A stretch of DNA of 50,891 nt from Lachnospiraceae bacterium (GCA_021199495.1 JAJQHY010000095.1:1-50891); one strand, 5' to 3'; counted from the stretch's first letter, positions 41,141 to 50,269 are shown. A program made the numbers and translations. Notes: generated by a model from the sequence alone, not told the origin.

Positions 41141-41794
41141 ATGAGTGAATATGAAAACAACATGCCGGATTTACTGGATTTACAGGAATTCGATGAGGAA
41201 GCATTGAAAAAGGAGTCGGAGGAGCTGCTTGAGATGCGGCCGCTGACTAAGGAGAATGCGGTATTTTCACGGACAAAGGGAGGATTTCTGGCGCTGAAAG
41301 TAAAGCTGGCGGAAGGCAAAGATCATGGAGACGGCAAGGAAAAAGCCGGGCAGCCGGACGACAAAACCAAAGTGGACAACTCCTGCGAGTACGACCGGGT
41401 CAACGTCTATCTGACCTTCCCGCTGACCAACCCGGAGGAGTTCATCTCCATCCGCGAGGCGGACGAAAAGGCGAAGGAAATCGGAATCATCGAGCAGCTT
41501 TGTACCCTTGACGAAGACCAGCAGGAAATGATCCGCGAACAGGTCCGCCTGCGCTACTTCATGCCTGTCATCACCAAAGTGCTGGACGTCAAAGAGGAAT
41601 ACGGCCACGCCTACTGGAACGTGGTCACCACCTACGGCAGCGTGCGCTTTACCACGCAGATGAGCGGAGACGCGGTGATTTCCTTAAGTGACTCCCGGCT
41701 TCTGGTGACGGATATCGACGGCAACCGCTATGAAATTCCGGATTTCTACCAGCTGAGCGTGGCGGAGAGGAAGAAGTTAGATTTATTCATCTAA
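41141..41794 (+). CDS. DUF1854 family protein
   Basis: A 217-residue soluble protein. The second half (about 85-217) is the DUF1854 domain, with VYLTFPLTNPEEFISIREADEKAKEIGII and a C-terminal YEIPDFYQLSVAERKKLDLFI. Function unknown; it is regularly encoded between two zinc-ribbon ABC exporters. I choose ATG 41141 after GGGGGGTTG, just beyond the exporter stop; the TTG at 41132 would overlap it. A binding site AAAGGAG for the next gene follows the stop after a few bases. Confidence 0.88.
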   Translation: MSEYENNMPDLLDLQEFDEEALKKESEELLEMRPLTKENAVFSRTKGGFLALKVKLAEGKDHGDGKEKAGQPDDKTKVDNSCEYDRVNVYLTFPLTNPEEFISIREADEKAKEIGIIEQLCTLDEDQQEMIREQVRLRYFMPVITKVLDVKEEYGHAYWNVVTTYGSVRFTTQMSGDAVISLSDSRLLVTDIDGNRYEIPDFYQLSVAERKKLDLFI

Positions 41795-41805
41795 AGGAGC
41801 ACATC

Positions 41806-42486
41806 ATGAAACTAAATTACGACCTGACCGTTTCACAGCTTCAGGCGCTTTGCCTTCAGGACGACGAGTCCGTCTGGTACTGCGTTCCTGTGGATCTGGT
41901 CTTCGATCATAAAACAAAACAAGCACGGGAAGCATTTACCGATCAGATCCGGCTCATCGTCACCGAGAAACGACTGGTCGTACTTGACGGGCAGATGGTG
42001 CTTTCCGCCTTTTTGCTTGCGGACTGCGTCAAAATCAGGTGCGAGCATCAGGTGCACAGCGGCATTCTGACAATCACCGGTAAGGACGGCCAGATGACCT
42101 GCGCGGCACGCTTTTCCATGAAGCATATCGTGCGGGTATCTTATGTCGCAAGGGGCGCGCAGACGATCATTGACACGCTGTACGCACCGCCGCGAACAGA
42201 AGTCCAGTCCATGATACCGCCGCGGGCAACTGCGCAGTCCCATGTAAAAACATGCACTCAGGCTCAGACATCTGCACAGGCAGGCGTGCAGGACCAGACA
42301 TCAGTACATACCGACACACAAACTCAGCAGTCAGAAGCCAGAACCACCGTACCGCCCCGCATCGTCAGCCGCGAGTACGAGCACTACTGTGAGAAATGCG
42401 GCCGCGCCCTCCCCGGGACGCGCACCTGCCCCTACTGCGACGGCAAGGCCACCATGATTCTGAAATTTTTTTTCGCTCTGCAGTGA
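41806..42486 (+). CDS. Second ABC exporter, N-terminal fragment (frameshifted)
   Basis: A 226-residue reading frame with AAAGGAG before the ATG. Residues 1-135 resemble in layout the N-terminal domain of the first exporter (LIVTEKRLVVLDG). A Gln/Thr-rich linker (about 140-185) and a zinc ribbon (CEKCG, TCPYCDG) follow. The frame then hits a run of eight T (42467-42474) and stops at 42484. Removing one T joins it without a gap to the permease frame that continues to 44185, giving about 792 residues, close to its partner's 769. Confidence 0.8.
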   Translation: MKLNYDLTVSQLQALCLQDDESVWYCVPVDLVFDHKTKQAREAFTDQIRLIVTEKRLVVLDGQMVLSAFLLADCVKIRCEHQVHSGILTITGKDGQMTCAARFSMKHIVRVSYVARGAQTIIDTLYAPPRTEVQSMIPPRATAQSHVKTCTQAQTSAQAGVQDQTSVHTDTQTQQSEARTTVPPRIVSREYEHYCEKCGRALPGTRTCPYCDGKATMILKFFFALQ

Positions 42487-42514
42487 ATTTAAGGGGACCT
42501 TTCTTCTCATCTGC

Positions 42515-44185
42515 GTGCTGATGCTTTTTTCCTCACTGGCGAGCCTGATCACCCCCATCGTCCAGCAGCGCTTCATCGACAACGCTCTCTCCACCGGTGA
42601 TGGGACCTGGCGTGACCTTGGCGTGTTCGCGGCAGCCACCTTATCGTTATTGCTTGTCAGCATTATTTTCAATGTCCTGCGCTACTGGCACTGCGTCAGA
42701 CTCGGCGCGAGCATCAGCATGACGTTACGCCAGAAGCTTTATTACAAAATCCAGGCGCTCTCGCTCTCGTTCCTGAACAAACGGCAGCCTGGCGTACTGA
42801 TGAACCGCATCTCCCGCGACACCAGGCAGATCCGGCAGTTCATGGAGGAGGTCTTCTGCGACATGTTCTCCGCACTTCTGACCATGGTCTTTTCGCTGGC
42901 GATGATGCTGTACCTGAACTGGAAAATGACCCTGCTGACCTTCGTGTTCGTTGCAATTGCGTTTATACTGGCGAGAGTGTTCTGGCGCCGTATTCACACC
43001 ATTTACCACAAACAGTGGGTAAAATCCGACGAGCTCAACAGCAATCTGCAGGATGTTCTCTCCGGCATGCGCGTGGTGAAATCCTTCGGGCAGGAGCAGT
43101 GCGAAGCCGACCGCTTCACCAGAAAAACAAAGGAATTCGCGGCCATCAGCGTGAAAAATGAGACCTTCTGGGCCATCTTCCGCCCCATCATCACCTTCCT
43201 CGTCGGCTTCGGCACCTACATTGCGGTGCTCTTCGGCGGCCTCGACGTGCTGGAGGGCGATATGACGCTCGGACAGCTCGTTCAGTACATCACCTGCTGC
43301 GGCTACCTGACCGGACCGCTGACCTGGATGACGAACCTGCCGCGGCAGATCATGCAGCTGATCACCAGCTTAAACCGGATTTACGACGTTCTCGACGAGG
43401 AGGAAGACCTCACCAACGCCGAGAACGCGAAGGAATTCCAGATTCAGGGAGGCTTTCGCTTCGAGCACGTCTCCTTCGGCTATGACAGCTATGAGCCGGT
43501 GCTCGAGGATCTCAATTTTGAGGTAAAGCCCGGGGAAATGATCGGCCTGGTCGGTGCCTCCGGCACAGGCAAATCCACGCTGATCAATCTGATCATGCGG
43601 CTTTATGACGTGGACCAGGGCCGCATCCTCTTAGACGGCGTGGACATTAAGGAAATCAATACCGAGTGCCTGCATTCACAGATCGGCGTTGTTTTGCAGG
43701 AAACCTTCCTCTTTTCCGGCAGCATCCTGGCCAACATCCGTTTCGCCAGACAGGACGCTTCCCTTGCGGAGGTGATTGCCGCCGCCAAGGCCGCCAACGC
43801 GCACGATTTCATCTGCAAGACGCCCGACGGCTACAATACCTATGTGGGCGAGCATGGCTACAACCTCTCCGGCGGAGAAAGGCAGCGCATTTCCATCGCC
43901 CGCGCGATTTTAAATAACCCGCGTCTCCTGATCCTGGACGAGGCCACCTCCGCGCTGGACACAGAGAGCGAGTTCTTAATTCAGCAGGCGCTCAACCGCC
44001 TGGTGCAGGGCCGGACCACTTTCGCCATCGCGCACAGGCTCTCCACCTTGCGCAGCGCCGACCGCCTGATCGTGATCGATAAGCATGGCATCGCCGAAAT
44101 CGGCACCCACAACGAGCTGCTTGAGAAAAAAGGTATTTACTACGGCCTGGTCACGGCGCAGCTGAAGATGGCGGAAGGGAAATAA
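42515..44185 (+). CDS. Second ABC exporter, permease-ATPase part
   Basis: The remaining part of the split exporter: six-helix permease then ATPase with GASGTGKST, LSGGERQRIS and LLILDEATSALD. All nucleotide-binding motifs are intact. The frame is open upstream to the T run near 42467, and the ATG at 42515 lies within what should be the first membrane helix and has no good binding site. A real separate start here is therefore unlikely; the protein is probably made as one chain in relatives, or here by slippage. Confidence 0.8.
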   Translation: MLMLFSSLASLITPIVQQRFIDNALSTGDGTWRDLGVFAAATLSLLLVSIIFNVLRYWHCVRLGASISMTLRQKLYYKIQALSLSFLNKRQPGVLMNRISRDTRQIRQFMEEVFCDMFSALLTMVFSLAMMLYLNWKMTLLTFVFVAIAFILARVFWRRIHTIYHKQWVKSDELNSNLQDVLSGMRVVKSFGQEQCEADRFTRKTKEFAAISVKNETFWAIFRPIITFLVGFGTYIAVLFGGLDVLEGDMTLGQLVQYITCCGYLTGPLTWMTNLPRQIMQLITSLNRIYDVLDEEEDLTNAENAKEFQIQGGFRFEHVSFGYDSYEPVLEDLNFEVKPGEMIGLVGASGTGKSTLINLIMRLYDVDQGRILLDGVDIKEINTECLHSQIGVVLQETFLFSGSILANIRFARQDASLAEVIAAAKAANAHDFICKTPDGYNTYVGEHGYNLSGGERQRISIARAILNNPRLLILDEATSALDTESEFLIQQALNRLVQGRTTFAIAHRLSTLRSADRLIVIDKHGIAEIGTHNELLEKKGIYYGLVTAQLKMAEGK

Positions 44186-44201
44186 TTTCCCGAAACTATA
44201 T

Positions 44202-44236
44202 TATTCCCCGTCTATGGTATATTTAGACGGGGAATA
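44202..44236. terminator. Strong hairpin after the exporter operon
   Basis: A perfect 13-bp stem (TATTCCCCGTCTA at 44202-44214 with 44224-44236) and a 9-base loop, 17 bases after the exporter stop. It lacks a clean T run on either strand, so termination strength is uncertain. It also lies downstream of the convergent lipoprotein gene. Confidence 0.5.
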
Positions 44237-44276
44237 TAAGCAAAAAATGTTCGTCAGGGAAGCACAAAAGTGTCTG

Positions 44277-44708
44277 TCATTCGCTTGTAAACGAAATATA
44301 AATACTTAAACCATTCGTGGTATGGCTGATACTCAATCCCCGTTCTCCATCGGATAAGATCGTTCCAATCGAAACATAATTCTGCCCCTTGATTTCCTCT
44401 GAGACATCCTCAATGACAGAATAGCCGTTTTCCTGCAGCAGTTCCATATAGGCGTTATATTCGTCGTCAGTCATATCCACAAGGTTGATACCGCAAAAAC
44501 CGTTCACTGTATCAAGCGCCGCCCAACTGACTGTGCCGGGCGCAACAGGAAGTCCATCCGTGTATTCATTTACGGGCCATACGCCCTCGTCAAGCATAAT
44601 AAGGCTTTCCGACGAGACATTGCCTGTGTTCTGTGCAACATTTTGACCAGAACAGGCGGTTAATGCAAATACCAGAACAAGCATAAAAGCCAGAACAGTT
44701 TTTTTCAT
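44277..44708 (-). CDS. Small lipoprotein of unknown function
   Basis: A 143-residue secreted protein with signal peptide and lipobox LTAC (Cys19). The mature part is acidic, and I recognise no family. Its ATG overlaps the stop of the DUF1700-like gene (ATGA) and has GGAGG 5 bases upstream, so it is the third gene of a PadR operon. Perhaps an envelope stress or antimicrobial-response protein; that is context inference only. Confidence 0.75.
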   Translation of the reverse strand: MKKTVLAFMLVLVFALTACSGQNVAQNTGNVSSESLIMLDEGVWPVNEYTDGLPVAPGTVSWAALDTVNGFCGINLVDMTDDEYNAYMELLQENGYSVIEDVSEEIKGQNYVSIGTILSDGERGLSISHTTNGLSIYISFTSE

Positions 44709-45169
44709 AAATACCTCCGGTTTTTACCGATAGAACGGATGATTTGGTTTACTGCTGCAACAGCAGCGCCAATCCCGATTACCAGAAGGACTGCGGATAT
44801 ATCCATTCCAAATGTACCGCCAATTTTTAAGTTTGTCATAGCGTCCGCCTGTCCGATTGCTCCCTGCGGTACACTTCCAGCCCGTACAATCGCATAGATT
44901 GCAAAAGCAACACTGGCAACGGCAAGCGCAAGAACGCTTGAAATAATCCTTGTGCACTTTTCTGAAGCGGCAAAGTCAATTTCTAACTGCTCAGCGGTAC
45001 TCGCTGCGAATTCTTTTGGCGTCCCCAGGCGATCTATCACCTGCTGTTCTGTTTCACCATTTTCCAGTGCGGAAGCAAAGATTTCATTCAGATCGCGAAT
45101 AATGTCCTTCTTTATTTTGTGCGGAAGATGCAGTTCTTTTTCTGCCTGCTTCATATACTGTTCTTTCAT
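44705..45169 (-). CDS. DUF1700-like membrane protein
   Basis: A 154-residue protein. The N-terminal ~60 residues are the helical HAAS/DUF1700 module (KEQYMKQAEKELHLP, then DIIRDLNEIFASALENGETEQQVIDRLGTP-type pattern), followed by two membrane helices (about 74-96 and 118-140). Such proteins are regularly encoded next to PadR regulators and are thought to act with them or in envelope regulation. Its ATG overlaps the PadR stop (ATGA) after GGAGGTG. Confidence 0.85.
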   Translation of the reverse strand: MKEQYMKQAEKELHLPHKIKKDIIRDLNEIFASALENGETEQQVIDRLGTPKEFAASTAEQLEIDFAASEKCTRIISSVLALAVASVAFAIYAIVRAGSVPQGAIGQADAMTNLKIGGTFGMDISAVLLVIGIGAAVAAVNQIIRSIGKNRRYL

Positions 45170-45531
45170 TTTGACACCTCCACTGCCTGCTGATAATCAC
45201 CGATAAAACCATTCACGCAATCGGCATACTTCTCCCAGAAGGAAATCAGTTCTTTTAAGGTTTCGTTTCCTTCCAGAGTAAGGGAATAATATTTTTTTGA
45301 TCCTCCGTTTGCAGCAGCAGGAGCAATTCTGCATTGAATGAAGCCTGCCTCCTGCAGCCGGTACAGAATAGGATAAACCGTACCCTCTTTCGCATAACCC
45401 AGGACCGCAGCTCCGTTATTATTCAGCTCTGTAATGATTTCATATCCGTAGGTTTCTTTCCTGGCGATCAGACATAGCAGTATCATTTCAAGGGAGCCTT
45501 TTTTGAATTGCTGCACATAGCGACTATCCAT
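45166..45531 (-). CDS. PadR family transcriptional regulator
   Basis: A 121-residue winged-helix repressor. The N-terminal KKGSLEMILLCLIARKETYGYEI and GTVYPILYRLQEAGFI are the PadR hallmarks, and a C-terminal dimer helix follows. It heads a three-gene operon with translational overlaps (PadR, DUF1700, lipoprotein). A dyad over its own -10 region suggests autorepression. Confidence 0.93.
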   Translation of the reverse strand: MDSRYVQQFKKGSLEMILLCLIARKETYGYEIITELNNNGAAVLGYAKEGTVYPILYRLQEAGFIQCRIAPAAANGGSKKYYSLTLEGNETLKELISFWEKYADCVNGFIGDYQQAVEVSK

Positions 45532-45564
45532 TTTATTTCCACCCTTTCTGCGTTGCTATTTAGT

Positions 45565-45612
45565 ATTGCTAATCAGTAATGCAATTATAATCTTTTAAGA
45601 AGTGTGTGTCAA
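45565..45612 (-). promoter_or_regulatory. Consensus promoter and operator of the PadR operon
   Basis: On the minus strand TTGACA (45607-45612) and TATAAT (45584-45589) are both perfect, 17 bases apart. A dyad ATTGC-N11-GCAAT (45565-45585) overlaps the end of the -10 and the start site, the place expected for PadR repression. Confidence 0.8.
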
Positions 45613-45674
45613 TAGAAATCCATCACAAGTTTCGTAGTGACGAGTTCGCTAATTTGCGTCTATAATTTTTATAG

Positions 45675-45703
45675 TTGACTTCATGTCAATTTTAAGATAA
45701 AAT
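45675..45703 (+). promoter_or_regulatory. Promoter of the second DUF4143 gene
   Basis: TTGACT (45675-45680) and TAAAAT (45698-45703) are 17 bases apart. A dyad TTGAC-N5-GTCAA (45675-45689) covers the -35 and could be an operator. Confidence 0.65.
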
Positions 45704-45743
45704 ATAAGTCAATCACCGATTTTCATAATTTGCAGGAGACACT

Positions 45744-46970
45744 ATGAAATATATTACAAGAGAGCTTGAGCGGAAATTCTTAAAACTGAATGATTTTTTC
45801 AAAATAGTTCTTGTCACCGGTGCCCGTCAGGTCGGAAAAACCACGATGCTGAAGCATCTGTCCGAGGGAAGTGAACGCACTTATGTCACCATGGATAACG
45901 CGATGGCCAGAGAGCTGGCACAGACAGACCCAGTTTTGTTTTTTCAGACCTACAAGCCGCCGATTCTGATTGACGAGGTGCAGAAAGCACCGGAGCTGTT
46001 TGAACAGATCAAAGTGATCTGCGACGAAAGCGAGGAAAAGGGACTGATCTGGCTTACCGGCTCTCAGCAGTATCGAATGATGAAAAAAGTCCGTGAGACG
46101 TTGGCCGGCAGAATTGGCATTCTGGAGTTGTACAGCCTGTCTGCGCGGGAGAAAGCAGGACTAGTCTTTGAGAAAGATCTGGATTTTTCCCTGACCGCCC
46201 TGCAGGAAAGACAGAAAAAGCTGCCTAAAAACGATGTGATTGCGGCTTTTCATCATATCTGGGAGGGCGGTATGCCGCAGATTCAGGACGTGGATGACGA
46301 ACTGCGGCAGGAATATTTTAATTCTTATGTAGACACCTACCTGATGCGTGACGTGGCAGAGGCCGGAGGGATTACCGATGCTGTAAGATTCCGCAAATTT
46401 CTTGTAGGCTGCGCCTCTCTGGTCGCCCAACAGGTCAACTATGCGACTCTCGCGGAGTCTGCCGATATTGCTCCCTCCACGGCAAAGACGTGGCTGAATG
46501 TGCTGGTGGGACTGCATATCATCTATCTGCTGGCTCCTTATTCCAATAATGAATTGAAACGGTTAAGTAAAACCCCAAAGCTGTATTTTTGCGATACAGG
46601 CTTATGTGCCTGGCTTTCCATGTGGCTGACGCCTGACACACTGCGAAACGGTGCTGCCAGCGGTTATTATTATGAAAATTATGTGGTGATGGAGCTGGTG
46701 AAAAATTATGCTTACGCAAAATCCAAGGTAAATATCACCTATTTCCGGGATTCCAATGCAAAGGAAATCGATCTGTTTATTGAGGAAAATTCTGTGATCC
46801 ATCCTCTGGAAATCAAAAAAAGTGCCAGTCCGGACCGGCGCGAGGTAAAGAAATACAGTGTGATCGATAAGACCTCCCTGACCAGAGGAAACGGCGGCAT
46901 TATCTGCATGTGTGAGGAGCCGATTCCCATCGATGCCGACAACTGCTTCATTCCCAGTAATCTGATCTGA
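45744..46970 (+). CDS. DUF4143-type AAA ATPase
   Basis: A 408-residue P-loop ATPase, relative of the 468-1775 protein. Walker A is GARQVGKT (26-33), Walker B is ILIDEVQ and the sensor is WLTGSQQ. A winged-helix part lies near 230-260. A C-terminal PD-(D/E)XK-like pattern follows (EIDLFIEE, then PLEIKKS). GCAGGAG lies 6 bases before the ATG. It is a single-gene unit with promoter and terminator. The role is unknown. Confidence 0.9.
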   Translation: MKYITRELERKFLKLNDFFKIVLVTGARQVGKTTMLKHLSEGSERTYVTMDNAMARELAQTDPVLFFQTYKPPILIDEVQKAPELFEQIKVICDESEEKGLIWLTGSQQYRMMKKVRETLAGRIGILELYSLSAREKAGLVFEKDLDFSLTALQERQKKLPKNDVIAAFHHIWEGGMPQIQDVDDELRQEYFNSYVDTYLMRDVAEAGGITDAVRFRKFLVGCASLVAQQVNYATLAESADIAPSTAKTWLNVLVGLHIIYLLAPYSNNELKRLSKTPKLYFCDTGLCAWLSMWLTPDTLRNGAASGYYYENYVVMELVKNYAYAKSKVNITYFRDSNAKEIDLFIEENSVIHPLEIKKSASPDRREVKKYSVIDKTSLTRGNGGIICMCEEPIPIDADNCFIPSNLI

Positions 46971-47092
46971 CGGCAGACAAAAATAGAGTATCTGGAAAAC
47001 AGCTGGTAAGCTACAGAATTCAGATAGCTCCAGAAAAATTACCGAAATCTCAACAGGATGTGATGCTGATATACAACCCAGGTAATAAAAAT

Positions 47093-47133
47093 GGTGCCAC
47101 GCATGAATCAATTCATACGCGGCAACCTTTTTT
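47093..47133. terminator. Bidirectional terminator between ATPase and isomerase
   Basis: A long stem (47093-47108 with 47111-47127, few mismatches, centred on ATGAAT/ATTCAT) is followed on the plus strand by six T residues (47128-47133) and on the minus strand by ATTTTTATT. It can end both the DUF4143 and the isomerase transcripts. Confidence 0.75.
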
Positions 47134-47158
47134 ACTGCCTGTAATGTAATTTCCTGTT

Positions 47159-48577
47159 TTATCTCGTCACAATATCCACCGGCACATTGAAGATCTTCGC
47201 AACCTTCAAAATGGTGTCGATATGTCTGCCGGAACCGGCCGCGAAGTGGTGAGTCGGGCCACACTCGCTCCAGCGGGTCACGAACTCGCGCGCGCCGCAG
47301 GTGAAGCGGGTTCTCATGTTGGTGTCGCCGAAGGACAGGATCTCGCCCTCCTCGTTGACGCCCTCGGCTACCACGAACTTGAAGTGGCCGTCACCGTCCT
47401 GGGTGATAGCCAGGTAGGTCACCGGGCCCAAGTGCGGATAGAACTGGGTCAGATAGCCGCCGCCGGTCTTGCCGTGGAAGACCTTCACGATCTTCATGGT
47501 TGGCTTCCTGGAGGAAATGTCCGCGTCACCGGAGCCACTGTGGCCGATGATAGCGATGTCGTCATTGAAGTCAATGGAATACATCTCCGCCAGCTGACCG
47601 CTGCCGCAGATGGTCTTCATGATGCTCATGGCCATGGCTACCTTCATATCGCCCTCAACCGCGCAGGCTACGCCCTGCTTGATCAGCATGGAGAACGCGG
47701 GGATCAGCATGCTGTCAAGGACACCGGCCTTGCCGGTCGCCAGTCCATCATAGTGGGAAGCGATCAGGCCGATCTTCTCGTCCTCGACCCACTTTTCGAA
47801 GGCCACCACGTATCTGGCCATCTCCCAGACTTCCTCGATGGAACCGCCGCCTTCGATGTCAAAGGTATCCAGAATGTCCTGCGCCTTGGCACGGATCGCG
47901 TCCTCATCGGTGATATCGTCCGCGATGATCCACATTTTCTCCCAGTCAAACTGCTTGGTGTAAAGGTTCATCCTTCTGTAAAGATTGGACTCGTCAATAT
48001 ACAGGTCCATCATGCCCGGATAGGGACGGCCGATCTGCGCGATGTTGGTATCGCGGAAACGGCGTCTGGTCTGCGCCGCACGGCACCAGTCCTCGATCTC
48101 GGCCTGTACGCCGGGATCTCCTCCCTCGACTACGCCGGTGATAACAGCATGTCTCTTGCCAAAGCGCTCCAGATCCGCTACCATCTCGCCCACGGCGCCG
48201 CAGGCATAGCCCTCGCCCAGCCAGGACGCGATATCGGTGTGCTGATAATCCAGCGCCTTCAGCTTCTGCACGTTGACAAGCACGACCGGTACATCCAGAT
48301 CCTTCACAGCCGGAAGCATGTTATAAGACGTCGCATAAGTCAGAAGCTGTAAAAATACCAGGTCCACATCCGCCGCACGGAACTTGTCGCCCGCCGCCTG
48401 GGACTGCTCCTTGGTGGTGACGATGCCGCCGTCGATTACCTCCACGGTATCCGGCAGGGTCTTTTTGAAGGCCGCGTACTGCGCCTCAAACTCCGGTACC
48501 AGAGAGGGGAACTGGGGCAGATATGCGCCCAGGGCGATGGCGAATGTGCCGACTCTTGCTTTGGTTTCTACTAACAT
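47159..48577 (-). CDS. L-fucose/L-arabinose isomerase family protein
   Basis: A 472-residue ketol isomerase of the FucI/AraA superfamily. An N-terminal Rossmann-like domain (FAIALGAYLPQFPSL) and the later EGDMKVAMAMSIMK and DIAIIGHSGSGD segments carry the metal-site acids; TRWSECGPTHHF holds the C-terminal histidines. The rhamnulokinase-like gene upstream and the compartment suggest isomerisation of L-rhamnose and/or L-fucose to the ketose; which sugar cannot be told. I start at ATG 48577 after AGGAGG. Confidence 0.82.
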   Translation of the reverse strand: MLVETKARVGTFAIALGAYLPQFPSLVPEFEAQYAAFKKTLPDTVEVIDGGIVTTKEQSQAAGDKFRAADVDLVFLQLLTYATSYNMLPAVKDLDVPVVLVNVQKLKALDYQHTDIASWLGEGYACGAVGEMVADLERFGKRHAVITGVVEGGDPGVQAEIEDWCRAAQTRRRFRDTNIAQIGRPYPGMMDLYIDESNLYRRMNLYTKQFDWEKMWIIADDITDEDAIRAKAQDILDTFDIEGGGSIEEVWEMARYVVAFEKWVEDEKIGLIASHYDGLATGKAGVLDSMLIPAFSMLIKQGVACAVEGDMKVAMAMSIMKTICGSGQLAEMYSIDFNDDIAIIGHSGSGDADISSRKPTMKIVKVFHGKTGGGYLTQFYPHLGPVTYLAITQDGDGHFKFVVAEGVNEEGEILSFGDTNMRTRFTCGAREFVTRWSECGPTHHFAAGSGRHIDTILKVAKIFNVPVDIVTR

Positions 48578-48626
48578 AAAATTGTCCTCCTTCATTTAGT
48601 GACACTGCAATTTCCGGGACAGTCAC

Positions 48627-48678
48627 GAAAAAAAGAACGGCTCGAAACTGGCGTGAATTCTCGCCTTATCTTTTTTTC
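48627..48678 (-). terminator. Hairpin between kinase and isomerase genes
   Basis: GAAAAAAAGA (48627-48636) and its complement (48669-48678), plus GGC/GCC inside, make a long stem that ends in TTCTTTTTTT when read on the minus strand. It may terminate part of the kinase transcript. No clear promoter for the isomerase is visible after it. Confidence 0.45.
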
Positions 48679-48779
48679 ATGCCTGCCCCTGCTTTCCTGC
48701 AAAAATTAAATGCATCTCCGGTTATAATGCTGATTACCGGTTTCTGCTTATTCCGATCCTATCGGACATTTTATTCCGT

Positions 48780-50189
48780 TCACGGATTGATTTCCTTAAT
48801 AGAAAAACTCTTGCGGATGGTATCCCGTGCTTCCTGTAAGGAAGTAAAGGTACCGGCATAGATCATCTGGATCATCAGGTTGCCTAAAGCCGTGCCTTCG
48901 CTGGGGCCGGCGTAGGTGGGCAGGCCGCAGGCGGTCGCGGTCCATTGATTTAAGACCACGTTCTGGCTGCCGCCGCCGACGATGTTAATTGAGGTAAATT
49001 TCTTATTTAACATCTGCTCCAGCTGCGCGATGGCGTCCGCGTAGCAGTCGGCCAGGCCATGATTGACGCAGGATAAAAGCTCCTCCAGGGTCGGATCCTT
49101 GTATCCTTTTTCTGCCAGTGCCGCTTTGATTTCCTCGGACATATTGGCCGGAGCCAGGAAGCGGTTGTCGTTGACATCCACCTTGCCTGGATAATCTGCG
49201 GCCTTCGCCGCCAGGTCAGCCATCTCGCCAAAGGAATAGGCGCCCTTTAACTCCTTATGGATATTCTGCAAAATCCACAGGCCCATAATATTTTTCAGGA
49301 AGCGGATCTTGCCGTTTCTGCCGTCATAGCCGCCCTCGTTGGTGAAGCCGGTCTGCAGTGCTTCCACGCTTCTCTCCGGCTCGTCCAGCTCCACGCCCAA
49401 AAGGCTCCAGGTGCCGCTGGATAAGTACACCGCGTTCTCATCCTTCGCCGGCACCGCCACAAACGCGCTGCCCGTGTCATGAGTTGCCGGCAGCACCACA
49501 GTCACATCATACCCCAGCTCCTGTACCAGCTCCGGCTTTAAAGTACCCAGCACCGTGCCCGGTTCCGCGGGCTTCTCGGAAAACAAACTCAGCGGAATAC
49601 CCGCCGCGTTCAAAATCTCAGGCGACCAGTTCTTCGTCTTCGCATCCAGCATGGCCGTGGTGGAGCAGTTGGTGTACTCGTTCTTTTTTACCCCTGTCAG
49701 AAGATACCCCAGGTAATCAGGAATCATTAAAAAGCTCTTCGCCTGCTCTTTGTGCTCCGGATGCTCTTTAAACTGCGCCATCAGCTGATAAACTGTGTTG
49801 AAGGGCTGCTTTGCAATACCGCTGATTGCGTAAAGCTCCTCGAAGGAAAGCGTCTCCTCTAAAACCTTGTCCATGCCGTCCGTACGGCTGTCACGGTAAG
49901 CTACGCTGTCGCCCAGGATCTGGTCATTCTCATCCAAAAGGACATAGTCCACGCCCCAGGTGTCGATCCCCAGCGTATCCGGCGTCAGTCCCTTTGCTTT
50001 GCACTGGCGCAGAGACTCTAAAATACCCTCATACAGAGGCTCAATTTCCCAGCACATATGGCCGCCGCGCATGATCGCCTCATGCGGCAGACGGTAGACT
50101 TCCTCAATCCGCATGGTGCCATTTTCCATCCAGCCCACGATTCCACGCATGCTGGATGCCCCCATATCAATCGCAAGATGCCGTTTCAT
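48780..50189 (-). CDS. rhaB: Rhamnulokinase-type FGGY carbohydrate kinase
   Basis: Phosphorylates the ketose at C1 with ATP. It has 469 residues. FGGY family motifs: LAIDMGASSMRG (phosphate 1), IDTWGVDYVLLD, PATHDTGSAFVAVP (ATP/sugar loop) and NIVGGGSQN near the C-terminus. The DTWGVDY and THDTGSA forms are those of rhamnulokinases rather than fuculokinases, so L-rhamnulose is the favoured substrate. I start at ATG 50189 after AAGGAG, not at 50225. An AT-rich region with TATAAT (50225-50239) upstream probably holds its promoter. Confidence 0.85.
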   Translation of the reverse strand: MKRHLAIDMGASSMRGIVGWMENGTMRIEEVYRLPHEAIMRGGHMCWEIEPLYEGILESLRQCKAKGLTPDTLGIDTWGVDYVLLDENDQILGDSVAYRDSRTDGMDKVLEETLSFEELYAISGIAKQPFNTVYQLMAQFKEHPEHKEQAKSFLMIPDYLGYLLTGVKKNEYTNCSTTAMLDAKTKNWSPEILNAAGIPLSLFSEKPAEPGTVLGTLKPELVQELGYDVTVVLPATHDTGSAFVAVPAKDENAVYLSSGTWSLLGVELDEPERSVEALQTGFTNEGGYDGRNGKIRFLKNIMGLWILQNIHKELKGAYSFGEMADLAAKAADYPGKVDVNDNRFLAPANMSEEIKAALAEKGYKDPTLEELLSCVNHGLADCYADAIAQLEQMLNKKFTSINIVGGGSQNVVLNQWTATACGLPTYAGPSEGTALGNLMIQMIYAGTFTSLQEARDTIRKSFSIKEINP

Positions 50190-50224
50190 AGTCTTCTCCT
50201 TCTCTTTGATTGTTGTTATTACCA

Positions 50225-50239
50225 TTATAATAATTATAA
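50225..50239 (-). promoter_or_regulatory. AT-rich dyad and -10 candidates ahead of the kinase
   Basis: TTATAAT-A-ATTATAA is a perfect dyad holding TATAAT-like -10 hexamers. No good -35 is seen at 17 bases, so an activated promoter is possible. Confidence 0.35.
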
Positions 50240-50269
50240 CAAATAAAATAAAGTGTCTTTTTCTGATTC

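Noticed and set aside
47222-48352. 376-residue plus-strand ORF
   Set aside because: Antisense shadow of the isomerase gene in GC-rich codons; no family likeness.
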